DNA of 12,108 nt from Shewanellaceae bacterium (GTDB lineage: Bacteria > Pseudomonadota > Gammaproteobacteria > Enterobacterales > Shewanellaceae). Where the stretch lies: the NCBI GenBank assembly GCA_016779685.1, contig JADHND010000031.1, positions 1-12,108 of the forward strand. Direction: 5' to 3'. Both the position numbers and the translations under genes were made by a program. Under the pieces are notes generated by a model. That model was not told the origin of the DNA, did not search any database, and saw only the letters and a list, made by a program, of their open reading frames with translations. This document shows, piece by piece, positions 1-6,149 of this stretch; the first letter of the stretch is position 1, and every line of letters begins with the position of its first letter.

Positions 1-2
1 CT

Positions 3-86
3 AGAGCTTATTGCTTAGTTACGGCAGGGGGCGCGCCTCTGACAATTCTAAAGCAGTACATTGAGAACCAAGAGCGCCCACTATAG
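3..86 (+). CDS. tnpA: IS200/IS605-family TnpA transposase, C-terminal fragment cut by window edge
   Basis: Reading frame 3 is open from the first base to a TAG at 84-86 and encodes 27 residues. They include an aromatic-Tyr-Cys-Leu-Val-Thr strand segment, Gly-Gly-Ala-Pro, and then LKQYIENQ. This matches the C-terminal end of Y1 (HUH) transposases of the IS200/IS605 family, where a YC(I/L)xT segment is followed by a helix with Y-I-E-x-Q; the Tyr is the nucleophile that cuts single-stranded DNA (codon TAC 57-59 here). These enzymes move single-stranded circular intermediates using subterminal hairpins instead of inverted repeats. The N-terminal HUH motif lies outside the window, so I cannot say whether the gene is intact. 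It runs convergently toward eda, and no tnpB follows it on this side. The family call rests on a short stretch recalled by eye. Confidence 0.66.
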   Translation, partial: RAYCLVTAGGAPLTILKQYIENQERPL

Positions 87-103
87 TTGTTGCCTTGCAA
101 CAA
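87..103. repeat. Perfect 7-bp hairpin directly after tnpA, candidate IS right-end structure
   Basis: TTGTTGC (87-93) and GCAACAA (97-103) are perfect inverted repeats around a 3-nt CTT loop, beginning one base after the tnpA stop. IS200/IS605 elements carry short subterminal hairpins at both ends that TnpA recognises, and the right-end one often lies close behind the last gene, so this is a good candidate. It could instead terminate eda transcription coming from the other side, but no T-tract follows it on either strand, which argues against a classical intrinsic terminator. Confidence 0.45.
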
Positions 104-157
104 TGGCTTACATCTCCACCTAAGCTAACGCTATAGATGAAGAATGACGCCAAATCG
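104..157. other. Short gap between transposase end and eda, with a second small hairpin
   Basis: This holds no ORF I can support. GCTTA (106-110) and TAAGC (121-125) form a 5-bp stem with a 10-nt loop; 104 and 127 also pair, with a G-T wobble between them at 105/126. The palindromic hexamer CTATAG occurs at 81-86 and again at 131-136. The outer boundary of the insertion element probably lies here or inside the eda 3' flank, but I cannot place the junction without an empty-site sequence. Confidence 0.4.
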
Positions 158-802
158 TTAAACTTCCGACCGCGCTAATGCCAGACAATTAGCGCGGATC
201 CCCTGCCAATCTTGACGCGAAACTTGCGCGGAAGCCGTAAGCCAACTGCCTCCCACACATGGAACTTGTGGAAGTTGCAAATAAGATTCAAAGTTTACTG
301 GGGTGATCCCACCTGTAGCACAGAACTCAATCTCAGCAAAAGGACCTGCTAAAGCTTTTAACATCGGCACACCACCGAGGGCTTCCGCTGGAAAAAATTT
401 AAACTGTCGGTATCCAAGAGCCATCGCATTTAAAATATCCGTGCTGTTAGCAATGCCAGGTAAAAAGGGAATCGTTCCTTGCCATGCAGCCGTTAGTAAA
501 GACAGAGGTGCCCCTGGAGACACCGCAAATTGTGCGCCCGCAGCCACTACATCTTGCAATTGTTGTTCACTCAGCACCGTACCCGCACCAATGACCATCT
601 TTGGCATCTGTTCACGCAACTGCTGGATCGCGGCTAGCGCACAAGGTGTCCGCAAGGTGATCTCCATAATCCGAATACCACCAGCTGCCAGTGCTTGAGC
701 AATAGGCAGCGCATCAGCAAGGCTATCTATGACAACAACAGGAATAACAGGGCTAATACGTAAAAGTTCAGCCGCTTGGATGTTCCAATGGTTATTCAAC
801 AT
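158..802 (-). CDS. eda: KDPG/KHG aldolase, last enzyme of the Entner-Doudoroff pathway
   Basis: Class I aldolase that splits 2-keto-3-deoxy-6-phosphogluconate into pyruvate and glyceraldehyde-3-phosphate in the cytosol. The 214 residues match the usual 205-215 aa of bacterial Eda. Visible landmarks are EITLRT around residues 47-52, with the general acid/base Glu at 47, IGAGTV at 71-76, and FKFFPAE at 134-140, whose Lys135 is the Schiff-base lysine. FCATGGI at 160-166 is the phosphate-binding segment. The ATG is followed by MLNNHW and lies six bases after the edd stop (TGA), so the two genes must be cotranscribed and probably translationally linked. It is the last gene of the ED operon; the next sequence downstream is the transposase remnant at 1-86. 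No frame damage is seen. Confidence 0.96.
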   Translation of the reverse strand: MLNNHWNIQAAELLRISPVIPVVVIDSLADALPIAQALAAGGIRIMEITLRTPCALAAIQQLREQMPKMVIGAGTVLSEQQLQDVVAAGAQFAVSPGAPLSLLTAAWQGTIPFLPGIANSTDILNAMALGYRQFKFFPAEALGGVPMLKALAGPFAEIEFCATGGITPVNFESYLQLPQVPCVGGSWLTASAQVSRQDWQGIRANCLALARSEV

Positions 803-808
803 TTTTTC

Positions 809-2665
809 TCACTCATTGTTATTTAAATCAATGCACTCATCCAAACTGGAGAGCGTGCGGGCACCCTGCTCAGCAGGGGTAAAGGATCGACGCAGTTGTT
901 GAAACAACTCTCGCCCAACCCCAAAAGTGTGATCTTGGTTTGCTGGGCGATACGCAACCCGTTGCGACATCTCAGCGTCACTCACCATCACTTTGAGTTC
1001 ACCTGTTTGAGCATTCAAATGAACGATATCCTGATCTTGAATCCGACCTATTGCACCCCCTAAAACCGCTTCTGGCGTCACATGAATCGCACACGCCACC
1101 TTGCCTGAAGCACCGGACATGCGCCCATCAGTCACCAACGCCACTTGATGGCCTTGATCTTGTACTGAGCTAAGGATGGGTAATAACTTATGCAGTTCTG
1201 GCATACCATTGGCTTGCGGCCCTTGGCCACGCACCACCACCACACAATCGCAATCGAGCCGGCCAGCTTCATAATGCGCTTGCAGTTCATTTTGATCGTT
1301 GATCACCAACGCTGGCGCCACAATCACTTGATGCTGAGGTTGCACGGCAGACACCTTTATGACGGCTCGACCCAAATTACCTGTTAATAGACTCAGCCCC
1401 CCCTGCGGCTGAAATGGGGCCGTCGTTGGACGCAATACCGCGGTGTCTAAACTGGCGCTGGCTCCTTCTGTCCAACTCAACACCCCGTCGAGTAACTTAG
1501 GTTCTTGAGTATATCGCGCTAACCCAAAGCCCGCCACCGTCGCAACGTCACCGTGCAACAATCCAGCATCAAGTAAGGTGCGAATTAAAAACTGTACCCC
1601 ACCCGCAGCATGAAAATGATTGATGTCCGCTTGCCCATTCGGATAGACCTTAGCCAATAAAGGCACCGCTTGCGATAGCTCCCCAAAATCATCCCAATTG
1701 ATATCAATACCCGCGGCTTTGGCAATGGCAATCAAGTGAATCGTGAGGTTGGTTGAACCGCCAGTAGCCAATAAAGCCACCAAACCATTCACCACCGCTT
1801 TCACGGTTACAATCTGGCCCAACGGCGTATACTGACCGCTGTCTGCGGTTAAACGGCAGGCTTGCTGCGCCGCCGATTGCGTTAAAGCAAGCCGCAACGG
1901 ACTGTCGGGATGCACAAAAGACGATCCGGGCAGTTGCAATCCCATGACTTCCATCACCAATTGATTGGAGTTAGCGGTGCCATAAAAAGTACAGGTACCA
2001 TGACTGTGATAACTGGCGGCTTCGGCCGCAAGCAACGCCTCACGCCCCACCCTGCCTTCCGCAAACTGCTGGCGTACTTTGGCTTTGTCTGGGTTGCTTA
2101 AGCCACTGGCCATCGGCCCTGCCGGTACAAACAGCATTGGCAGATGCCCGAAGCTCAATGCTCCAATCAACAAACCAGGGACAATTTTATCGCAGATACC
2201 CAGCAACAAACCGCCATCAAACATTTGATGAGAAAAACCAATTGCGGTCGACATCGCAATTACATCGCGACTAAGTAAGCTCAACTCCATACCAGCTTGA
2301 CCTTGCGTGACGCCATCACACATAGCCGGCACGCCTGCCGCCACCTGCGCTACACTACCAATGTCTCGACACGCCTGTTTAATGATATCAGGATAATGTT
2401 GATAAGGTTGGTGCGCTGACAGCATGTCGTTATAGGCATTGATGATGCCGATATTCGCTTTGTTAAAAGATTTCAGTTCCTGCTTATCATCGGGTTGGCA
2501 AGCAGCAAAACCATGCGCTAAGTTGCCGCAAGACAGACGAGCACGGGTTACTTGTTGATTTTTTTGTTGTACCAAAAAAGCTTCATAGGCCGCACGTGTC
2601 GTTTGACTGCGACGGGCAATGCGTTGGGTTACTTGTTCTACGGTAGAATTCACATCTGTTCTCAT
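809..2665 (-). CDS. edd: 6-phosphogluconate dehydratase
   Basis: Dehydrates 6-phosphogluconate to KDPG, the committed step of the Entner-Doudoroff pathway; cytosolic, of the IlvD/Edd family, with an oxygen-sensitive [4Fe-4S] cluster. The 618 residues compare with about 603 in E. coli, and alignment from memory is nearly continuous. Clear blocks are CGNLAHGFAACQP (46-58), YNDMLSAHQPY (78-88), GVPAMCDGVTQG (111-122), GICDKIVPG (156-164) and GTCTFYGTAN (223-232). Cys158 and Cys225 line up with the two cluster ligands annotated in the E. coli enzyme (154 and 221). VTDGRMSGASGK, near residue 510, is the family's C-terminal signature. ATG directly abuts the pgl stop (TAA-ATG), and edd ends six bases before eda, so pgl-edd-eda is one translational train. 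Confidence 0.97.
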   Translation of the reverse strand: MRTDVNSTVEQVTQRIARRSQTTRAAYEAFLVQQKNQQVTRARLSCGNLAHGFAACQPDDKQELKSFNKANIGIINAYNDMLSAHQPYQHYPDIIKQACRDIGSVAQVAAGVPAMCDGVTQGQAGMELSLLSRDVIAMSTAIGFSHQMFDGGLLLGICDKIVPGLLIGALSFGHLPMLFVPAGPMASGLSNPDKAKVRQQFAEGRVGREALLAAEAASYHSHGTCTFYGTANSNQLVMEVMGLQLPGSSFVHPDSPLRLALTQSAAQQACRLTADSGQYTPLGQIVTVKAVVNGLVALLATGGSTNLTIHLIAIAKAAGIDINWDDFGELSQAVPLLAKVYPNGQADINHFHAAGGVQFLIRTLLDAGLLHGDVATVAGFGLARYTQEPKLLDGVLSWTEGASASLDTAVLRPTTAPFQPQGGLSLLTGNLGRAVIKVSAVQPQHQVIVAPALVINDQNELQAHYEAGRLDCDCVVVVRGQGPQANGMPELHKLLPILSSVQDQGHQVALVTDGRMSGASGKVACAIHVTPEAVLGGAIGRIQDQDIVHLNAQTGELKVMVSDAEMSQRVAYRPANQDHTFGVGRELFQQLRRSFTPAEQGARTLSSLDECIDLNNNE

Positions 2666-3364
2666 TTAAGGTGACCAGTAAGTGTGTACAGGAACCTGTT
2701 GCTGCAACAAAACCTTTCGAATCGGCATGCTTAAGCAATCATTATGGGTCAAAGCCCGATCATATACTTGTTTCTTGTTAGCGCCCACAATATGGACAAA
2801 AATTTGGCGGGCTTGCAACACCACTTGCGGTGTCCAAGTAATCCGCGCATGCGGGGCAGTTTGTGGCTGAACCACCATCAAAGGCGAAGACGCTTTTAAC
2901 ACCGACTCAATGTTGTTGGCGCACGGAAACCAACTTGCAGTATGCCCGTCACTCCCCATCCCCAAAATCACCACATCAAAAGCATGCTGAAAAAGTTTTT
3001 CTGGCAAGGTGGTGCGTAAATGCGCGGGCGCTGTTTCTATATCACTGCCTTGATATAAACTCATAAAATTGGCCATAGCCGCTTCTTCTTTTAGCAAATG
3101 CGCCCGCACCCATGCTTCGTTGCTGGCTTGATCCGTGGGCGCAACCCAACGTTCATCGGCTAAACAGAGCCACACTTTGGACCACGGCAGCGACTGCGCT
3201 GCCAAACGCTGAAACAAGGGAATCGGCGTTTGTCCTCCGGATACCATCAGCATCGCAAAACCGCGCTCGGTAATGGCAGCCTGTAATTGTGCCACCACCT
3301 GAGCACACAGCGCCTTTTCTAAAGCAGTGGGGTTGTCATATTCATTTAAAGTAGGATTATTCAT
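2666..3364 (-). CDS. pgl: 6-phosphogluconolactonase, DevB/SOL type
   Basis: Hydrolyses 6-phosphogluconolactone, the Zwf product, to 6-phosphogluconate. The protein belongs to the Pgl/NagB-like fold family found in Pseudomonas and Shewanella, not to the beta-propeller YbhE type of E. coli. Landmarks counted from the ATG at 3364 are VSGGQTP (41-47), CLADERWV (67-74) and ILGMGSDGHTASWFP (133-147), the conserved lactonase signature. Two starts are possible. The ATG at 3364 gives 232 aa and overlaps the zwf stop by 8 bp (ATGAATAA), a typical coupled arrangement. The ATG at 3379 gives 237 aa with a 23-bp overlap. I chose the shorter because homologues usually begin near this point, but neither start has a strong Shine-Dalgarno sequence. 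Confidence 0.93.
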   Translation of the reverse strand: MNNPTLNEYDNPTALEKALCAQVVAQLQAAITERGFAMLMVSGGQTPIPLFQRLAAQSLPWSKVWLCLADERWVAPTDQASNEAWVRAHLLKEEAAMANFMSLYQGSDIETAPAHLRTTLPEKLFQHAFDVVILGMGSDGHTASWFPCANNIESVLKASSPLMVVQPQTAPHARITWTPQVVLQARQIFVHIVGANKKQVYDRALTHNDCLSMPIRKVLLQQQVPVHTYWSP

Positions 3365-4826
3365 GCCAAGCCCGTCCATCTTGTGCGAGTAAAGTACTGG
3401 CTGCCAACGGACCGCTTGATCCGGCTGGATAAGGTTTAGGAGGGTGTTGACTCTGCTGCCACGCCGCCATAATCTGATCGATCCATTGCCAAGCTATCTC
3501 TATTTCATCTTTGCGAACAAATAAAGCTTGATGCCCCTTGATCACTTCTAAAATTAGACGTTCATAGGCATCCGCAACACGCGGCGATGGCCTATATTCA
3601 GACTGGTTTAAACGCATATCTAGCTTAGAAGCCGCCAATTGAAATTGATCGTCCAAACCAGCGACTTTATTCAGCATTTGAATATCAATACCTTCATCGG
3701 GCTGTAAGCGAATAGTGAGTTTATTTTGAGGTAAGGTATCCATCACATTTCGATATAAATTACACGGCGATTCTTTAAAATAAATCACGATCTCGGTGCG
3801 TTTCTGCTGCATCCGTTTACCCGACCGTACATAAAAAGGCACCCCTGCCCAACGCCAGTTGTCAATAAATAACTTAAGCGCCACAAAAGTATCGGTGCGG
3901 CTGCTGGGCTGCTGAACATCTTCTAAATAGCCCGCGCATGGCTGATTTTCTATCACGCCCGCTTGATATTGACCCAACACAGCGTTGGCAGACAAATCAT
4001 GAGCCGACATAGGACGCAAAGCTTTCATCACCTTCACTTTTTCATCTCGGATGTGATCAGCTTGTAAATCTACTGGCGGATCCATGGCAAACAAGGTCAA
4101 AATTTGTAACAAATGATTCTGCACCATGTCGCGCATTTGTCCTGCTTGGTCAAAATAATTGCCACGGTTTTCGACCCCGACGGCTTCAGCTAAGGTGATT
4201 TGCACATGCTCGATACAACGGTTGTCCCACAAATGGGCTAAGATGGGATTGGCAAAGCGCAAACAAATCAGATTCTGCACGGTCTCTTTGCCTAAGTAAT
4301 GATCAATACGATACGTTTGTTGTTCTGTAAAGAAATCGCTAATGCTGGCATTAATGGCTTGCGCACTGACTAAATCAGCGCCAATAGGCTTTTCAATCAC
4401 CAACCGCGACTGGGGTCGGATCAAGCCATGTGCTGCCAAACCTTGACACACAGCAGCATAGACCGACGAAGGTATCGCACAATAGTAAATCGCTGTATGA
4501 CACGAACCTAAAGCCTGTTTGAGGGCTGCATATGCCTTGACTTCATGTAAATCTAGCGCAACATATTGCATCCGAGCGAGTAAGCGCTTGACTGCGGCTG
4601 CTTGTACTGGCTCAGATACATGTTGAGACAGGGCTTGCGTCACCAACTCAACAAATGTATCAGGTTGCAGACGCTCTCGCGCCACACCTACGACAGAAAT
4701 ATCTTCGCTCAGCAACCCTGCCACTTCTAGTTGGTACAAAGCAGGCAATAATTTACGCCGCGACAAATCACCCATGATACCCAATAAAACAAAGGTGATA
4801 TTTTGTGTTTTTTTTCGTTTTTGCAT
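3357..4826 (-). CDS. zwf: Glucose-6-phosphate 1-dehydrogenase
   Basis: Oxidises glucose-6-phosphate to 6-phosphogluconolactone with NAD(P)+, feeding both the ED and oxidative pentose phosphate routes. Visible motifs, numbered from the ATG at 4826: dinucleotide-binding LLGIMGDLSRRKLLP (14-28, a GxxGDL fingerprint), VIEKPIGAD (143-151), active-site RIDHYLGKE (173-181) and MVQNHLLQ (234-241) with the second catalytic His. This start gives 489 aa, matching the 491 aa of E. coli Zwf, and begins MQKRKKTQN about 10 residues before the Rossmann strand, as in homologues. The frame stays open to another ATG at 4925, which would add 33 residues unlike any Zwf N-terminus I know. The AGAG upstream of 4826 sits too close to be a convincing ribosome site. 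First gene of zwf-pgl-edd-eda, divergent from hexR. Confidence 0.95.
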   Translation of the reverse strand: MQKRKKTQNITFVLLGIMGDLSRRKLLPALYQLEVAGLLSEDISVVGVARERLQPDTFVELVTQALSQHVSEPVQAAAVKRLLARMQYVALDLHEVKAYAALKQALGSCHTAIYYCAIPSSVYAAVCQGLAAHGLIRPQSRLVIEKPIGADLVSAQAINASISDFFTEQQTYRIDHYLGKETVQNLICLRFANPILAHLWDNRCIEHVQITLAEAVGVENRGNYFDQAGQMRDMVQNHLLQILTLFAMDPPVDLQADHIRDEKVKVMKALRPMSAHDLSANAVLGQYQAGVIENQPCAGYLEDVQQPSSRTDTFVALKLFIDNWRWAGVPFYVRSGKRMQQKRTEIVIYFKESPCNLYRNVMDTLPQNKLTIRLQPDEGIDIQMLNKVAGLDDQFQLAASKLDMRLNQSEYRPSPRVADAYERLILEVIKGHQALFVRKDEIEIAWQWIDQIMAAWQQSQHPPKPYPAGSSGPLAASTLLAQDGRAWHE

Positions 4827-4857
4827 GCGCTCTGAACCTATACCTATCAACCACTCG

Positions 4858-4892
4858 CGGCAGCTTTCGCAAGCGTAACACTGCTGCTGCCG
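4858..4892 (-). promoter_or_regulatory. Possible stem-loop in the zwf leader
   Basis: CGGCAGC (4858-4864) and GCTGCCG (4886-4892) form a perfect 7-bp stem with a 21-nt loop that itself contains CGC-AA-GCG. If zwf starts at 4826 and is transcribed from the promoter proposed below, this lies in the untranslated leader about 30 nt before the start. A second small stem (ACCGC...GCGGT, about 4954-4970) lies further upstream. There is no T-tract, so it would act on translation or RNA stability, if at all. Equally it may be chance in coding DNA if the longer zwf frame is translated. Confidence 0.28.
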
Positions 4893-5002
4893 TACTAACA
4901 CGTTTTGTTGTCTCGCCAAATGCATTTAAGCAGCAAGCGTTGCCTTCAGTAACCGCTATGTCTGCGGTCTCACACCACGCTCTTGATACCTACTTTTTAA
5001 TG

Positions 5003-5036
5003 ATCATATCATACTTGGTTGATTGGTTTGAAGCAA
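5003..5036 (-). promoter_or_regulatory. Candidate sigma-70 promoter of the zwf-pgl-edd-eda operon
   Basis: On the minus strand TTGCTT (plus coordinates 5031-5036) is followed after exactly 17 bases by TATGAT (5008-5013), five of six matches to TATAAT. A second overlapping TATGAT lies at 5003-5008. The -35 box keeps only the TTG core, so an activator or relief from a repressor may matter. The spacer carries a tandem repeat of AACCAA with an 8-base period (plus-strand TTGGTT at 5015-5020 and 5023-5028), a possible regulator contact. The predicted start near 5001 leaves a leader of about 75 or 175 nt depending on the zwf start. Confidence 0.5.
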
Positions 5037-5122
5037 CATCGAAACGCCCCCATTACACATTAACACCCTAGTATCGATTATGGATTGCGCCACCGGAGCG
5101 AGGAGCCAATCATCAGAAAAAG

Positions 5123-5149
5123 TTAACACAAAAGCTAGCCCTTTATCAT
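5123..5149 (+). promoter_or_regulatory. Candidate sigma-70 promoter of hexR
   Basis: TTAACA (5123-5128, five of six matches to TTGACA) and TATCAT (5144-5149, five of six matches to TATAAT) are separated by 15 bases, shorter than the optimal 17 but within the functional range. The predicted start would be near 5156, giving a leader of about 70 nt before the hexR ATG. An alternative -10, TATTTA at 5164-5169, with TTTATC at 5142-5147 is weaker. Confidence 0.42.
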
Positions 5150-5155
5150 TAAAAC

Positions 5156-5173
5156 AGGTAACATATTTAACCT
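5156..5173. promoter_or_regulatory. Operator-like imperfect palindrome at the predicted hexR start site
   Basis: AGGTAACATATTTAACCT pairs at seven of nine positions across its centre, with AGGT/ACCT arms. It begins at the predicted transcription start of hexR, where a bound dimer would block the promoter, which fits autorepression. It does not match the HexR consensus I remember, so the binding protein could be HexR with a divergent site, another regulator, or none. Confidence 0.35.
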
Positions 5174-5204
5174 TTTAAGAAAAAAAATAAAGTCAATTGC
5201 CGCC

Positions 5205-5228
5205 ATGGACAGGCCATCATTAAAATGA
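5205..5228 (+). CDS. Possible 7-codon leader ORF overlapping the hexR start
   Basis: An ATG at 5205 opens a frame MDRPSLK whose TGA overlaps the hexR ATG by four bases (ATGA, 5225-5228). Such overlaps permit translational coupling, and hexR itself has only a distant AGG (5211-5213, 11 bases before its ATG) as a ribosome site. However, I see no Shine-Dalgarno upstream of the 5205 ATG either, so this is a weak call and may be accidental. Confidence 0.2.
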   Translation: MDRPSLK

Positions 5229-6085
5229 ATATTTTAGACAAAATTCAAACCGAGCTGGCGAAGTTTAGTAAGTCGGAACGCAAAGTTGCTGAGGCTATTT
5301 TAGCCACGCCTCAATCGGCCATTCACACCAGTATCGCCTTACTTGCAAAGCAAGCTGACGTGAGTGAGCCGACGGTAAATCGATTTTGTCGGCGACTTGA
5401 TACCAAAGGGTTCCCTGATTTTAAATTGCATTTAGCGCAATGCTTAGCTCATGGGACACCCTACGTTAACCGCCACGTTGAAGAGACGGATGGCGCAGAT
5501 TCTTATACCTCGAAGATTTTTCAGTCCTCGATGGCGGCGCTTAATTTAGCGCATCAAGAATTAGATGCTCAGATCATCAACCGCGCCGTTGACATCTTGA
5601 CCCAAGCTAAGACAATTTCATTTTTTGGGATGGGGGCTTCAACGGCGGTTGCTCAAGATGCGCAAAATAAGTTTTTTCGATTTAATGTGCCGGTGGTGTT
5701 TTACAACGATGTGCTCATGCAAAAAATGAGCTGCATCAACGCGACCACAGGTGATGTCATTGTCCTCATTTCACACACAGGTCGAACTAAGTATCTGATT
5801 GAAATAGCCCGTTTAGCCCAGAAAAATGGCGCAGCTGTGATCGGCATTACCTCCAGTAACGCACCGTTGGTACGCGAATGTACCTTAGCGATTACGGCCA
5901 GTGTTCCAGAAGACACCGATGTTTATATGCCGATGGCATCGCGCTTAGTACAATTGGTGATTATCGATGTTTTGGCCACTGGTTTTACACTACGGCGTGG
6001 ACCCCAGTTCCGGGAAAATTTAAAACGAGCCAAAGATGTGCTGCGCGAATCCAGAGTAGATAAAGAACACCTGGTCTGTACTTAA
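5225..6085 (+). CDS. hexR: HexR, RpiR-family transcriptional regulator of central carbon genes
   Basis: DNA-binding repressor/activator that senses KDPG, the Edd product, and controls zwf, edd-eda, pyk and other sugar genes in gammaproteobacteria and pseudomonads. The 286 residues match the E. coli HexR length (289), and similarity from memory is strong throughout. An N-terminal RpiR helix-turn-helix domain spans about 1-77 (SKSERKVAEAIL at 15-26, DVSEPTVNRFCRRLD at 45-59, then GFPDFKLHLA). A SIS sugar-phosphate domain spans about 125-265, with FFGMGAS (133-139) and the phosphate-binding SHTGRT (183-188). EDTDVYMPM and DVLATGFTLRRG are near-invariant HexR blocks. It is divergent from zwf and upstream of pyk, the arrangement known in Shewanella and relatives, so its likely targets lie on both sides. 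Confidence 0.95.
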   Translation: MNILDKIQTELAKFSKSERKVAEAILATPQSAIHTSIALLAKQADVSEPTVNRFCRRLDTKGFPDFKLHLAQCLAHGTPYVNRHVEETDGADSYTSKIFQSSMAALNLAHQELDAQIINRAVDILTQAKTISFFGMGASTAVAQDAQNKFFRFNVPVVFYNDVLMQKMSCINATTGDVIVLISHTGRTKYLIEIARLAQKNGAAVIGITSSNAPLVRECTLAITASVPEDTDVYMPMASRLVQLVIIDVLATGFTLRRGPQFRENLKRAKDVLRESRVDKEHLVCT

Positions 6086-6106
6086 TTCAATACCTCACAT
6101 TTTAGC

Positions 6107-6119
6107 CAGGCTTGGCCTG
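6107..6119 (+). other. Small hairpin in the hexR-pyk gap
   Basis: CAGGC (6107-6111) and GCCTG (6115-6119) form a 5-bp stem around TTG within the 64-bp spacer between hexR and pyk. No T-tract follows, so it is not a terminator. It might be an RNA processing or partial attenuation site, which would let pyk and hexR levels differ, but a stem this short can arise by chance. I see no convincing promoter in this spacer. Confidence 0.2.
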
Positions 6120-6149
6120 CCAGCATGTACTAACAACAAGGGATAAGAT

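Larger units (their letters stand above)
4827..5224. promoter_or_regulatory. Divergent zwf-hexR control region
   Basis: About 400 bp (300 bp if zwf starts at 4925) separate the divergent starts of the ED operon and the hexR-pyk pair. Much of the hexR-proximal half (about 5110-5200) is AT-rich with an A8 run near 5180, and a GC-rich island, about 5087-5107, interrupts it. It holds a candidate zwf promoter, a candidate hexR promoter, an imperfect 18-bp palindrome and a 7-codon ORF, each listed separately. I searched for the canonical HexR box (TGTAATTAAATTACA-like, from memory) and saw only an isolated ATTACA half-site at 5052-5057 with no matching partner. Confidence 0.7.

Noticed and set aside
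20..80. Minus-strand stretch faintly like the start of a 4.5S SRP RNA (GGGCGCTC, TTGGTTCTC)
   Set aside because: The diagnostic GGAA tetraloop and asymmetric bulge are absent, and the plus strand reads through as a transposase C-terminus, which explains the sequence better.
303..698. 131-codon plus-strand open frame
   Set aside because: It lies opposite eda, whose product and catalytic residues are clear; the antisense product has no recognisable motif or start context.
4805..5071. 88-codon plus-strand open frame across the zwf start
   Set aside because: Opposite the zwf N-terminus and promoter, begins in a T-rich run, no Shine-Dalgarno, no recognisable domain.
5083..5111. GATTG...CAATC inverted repeat around a GC-rich island
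   Set aside because: Only a 5-bp stem with a 19-nt loop; expected by chance and not near a predicted start.
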